A DNA stretch of 14,069 nucleotides from an uncultured Clostridia bacterium (GTDB lineage: Bacteria > Bacillota > Clostridia > Christensenellales > CAG-314). Made by a program: the position numbers and the translations under genes. The stretch is from the NCBI GenBank assembly GCA_934294965.1, contig CAKRAM010000094.1, positions 1 to 14,069 of the forward strand. Reading direction: 5' to 3'. Shown here in pieces: positions 13,794 through 14,069 of the stretch; position 1 is the first letter of the stretch, and the number at the start of each line of letters is the position of its first letter. The notes beneath the pieces were generated by a model. The model saw nothing but the letters and a program-made list of their open reading frames with translations, ran no database searches and was not told the origin of the DNA.

Positions 13794-14069
13794 CTATACC
13801 CTGTATTTGCGGTCTAACGTGCGATATTGCAACGATTCGGCAATGTGCTTTGCCGATATATCGGCTTGCCCGTCCAAATCGGCAATGGTTCTTGCAACTT
13901 TCAACACACGATTATACGCACGAGCCGTAAGCCCCAGCACGTCGAAACTCTGTTCCAAAAGCTCTGCCGATTCCTTGTCCAATTTGCAAAACTTCTTTAT
14001 ATCAGCCGAAGTCATTTGCGCGTTGCAATGCCTTCCGAATTGCCTCAAACGCTCTATTTGAATTTTTCT
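13794..14069 (-). CDS. YifB/ComM-family Mg-chelatase-like ATPase, C-terminal end only
   Basis: This is the last 91 codons of a longer gene that enters from beyond the window. The sequence matches the C-terminal helical domain of YifB/ComM AAA+ ATPases: DKESAELLEQSFDVLGLTAR, then AYNRVLKVARTIADLDGQAD with the conserved Arg residues, and the final HIAESLQYRTLDRK. ComM is a branch-migration helicase that helps integrate transforming DNA, so its position directly before dprA fits. The N-terminal Lon-like and ATPase domains are outside the window and cannot be judged. Confidence 0.92.
   Translation of the reverse strand, partial: RKIQIERLRQFGRHCNAQMTSADIKKFCKLDKESAELLEQSFDVLGLTARAYNRVLKVARTIADLDGQADISAKHIAESLQYRTLDRKYRV

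Overview
The window reads as a chromosomal segment of a low-to-moderate GC Firmicutes/Clostridia-type bacterium. The basis is the gene order dprA-topA-trmFO-hslV-hslU, which is known from Bacillus and relatives, strong AGGAGG-type ribosome binding sites, TTGACA/TATAAT promoters, and a FAD/folate-dependent TrmFO. Every gene I accept lies on the minus strand, so transcription runs from high to low coordinates. The genus cannot be fixed from the sequence.

From 14069 down to 4786 there is one tightly packed run of housekeeping genes: the 3' end of a yifB/comM-type ATPase gene, dprA, topA, trmFO, hslV, hslU, aspS, an rseC-family gene and trxA. Neighbours overlap (ATGA, GTGA or 8-nt overlaps) or sit 1 to about 17 nt apart, and a clear rho-independent terminator follows trxA. 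No promoter is visible inside the run, which implies a long shared transcript covering DNA processing and topology, tRNA modification and charging, proteolysis and thiol redox. Compared with the Bacillus order, xerC is missing between trmFO and hslV and codY is missing after hslU; aspS-rseC-trxA follows instead. The striking defect is in hslU: a single in-frame TAA divides an otherwise intact AAA+ ATPase gene into two halves.

From 4601 down to about 1980 is a two-gene membrane operon. A perfect-consensus promoter drives an unrecognised 590-residue protein with two membrane segments, then a LemA-family gene 24 nt later, then a terminator hairpin.

The low-coordinate end is looser and AT-rich. 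It holds a solo HEPN-like gene with its own promoter, a two-copy direct repeat of about 77 nt whose copies keep the same open frame, two long stretches without genes, and at the edge the start of an IscR-like Rrf2 regulator with a good promoter and a palindrome overlapping its -10 box.

The items most worth following up are the hslU stop, the 590-residue/LemA pair, the solo HEPN gene and the repeat. I found no CRISPR array, transposase, tRNA or rRNA.
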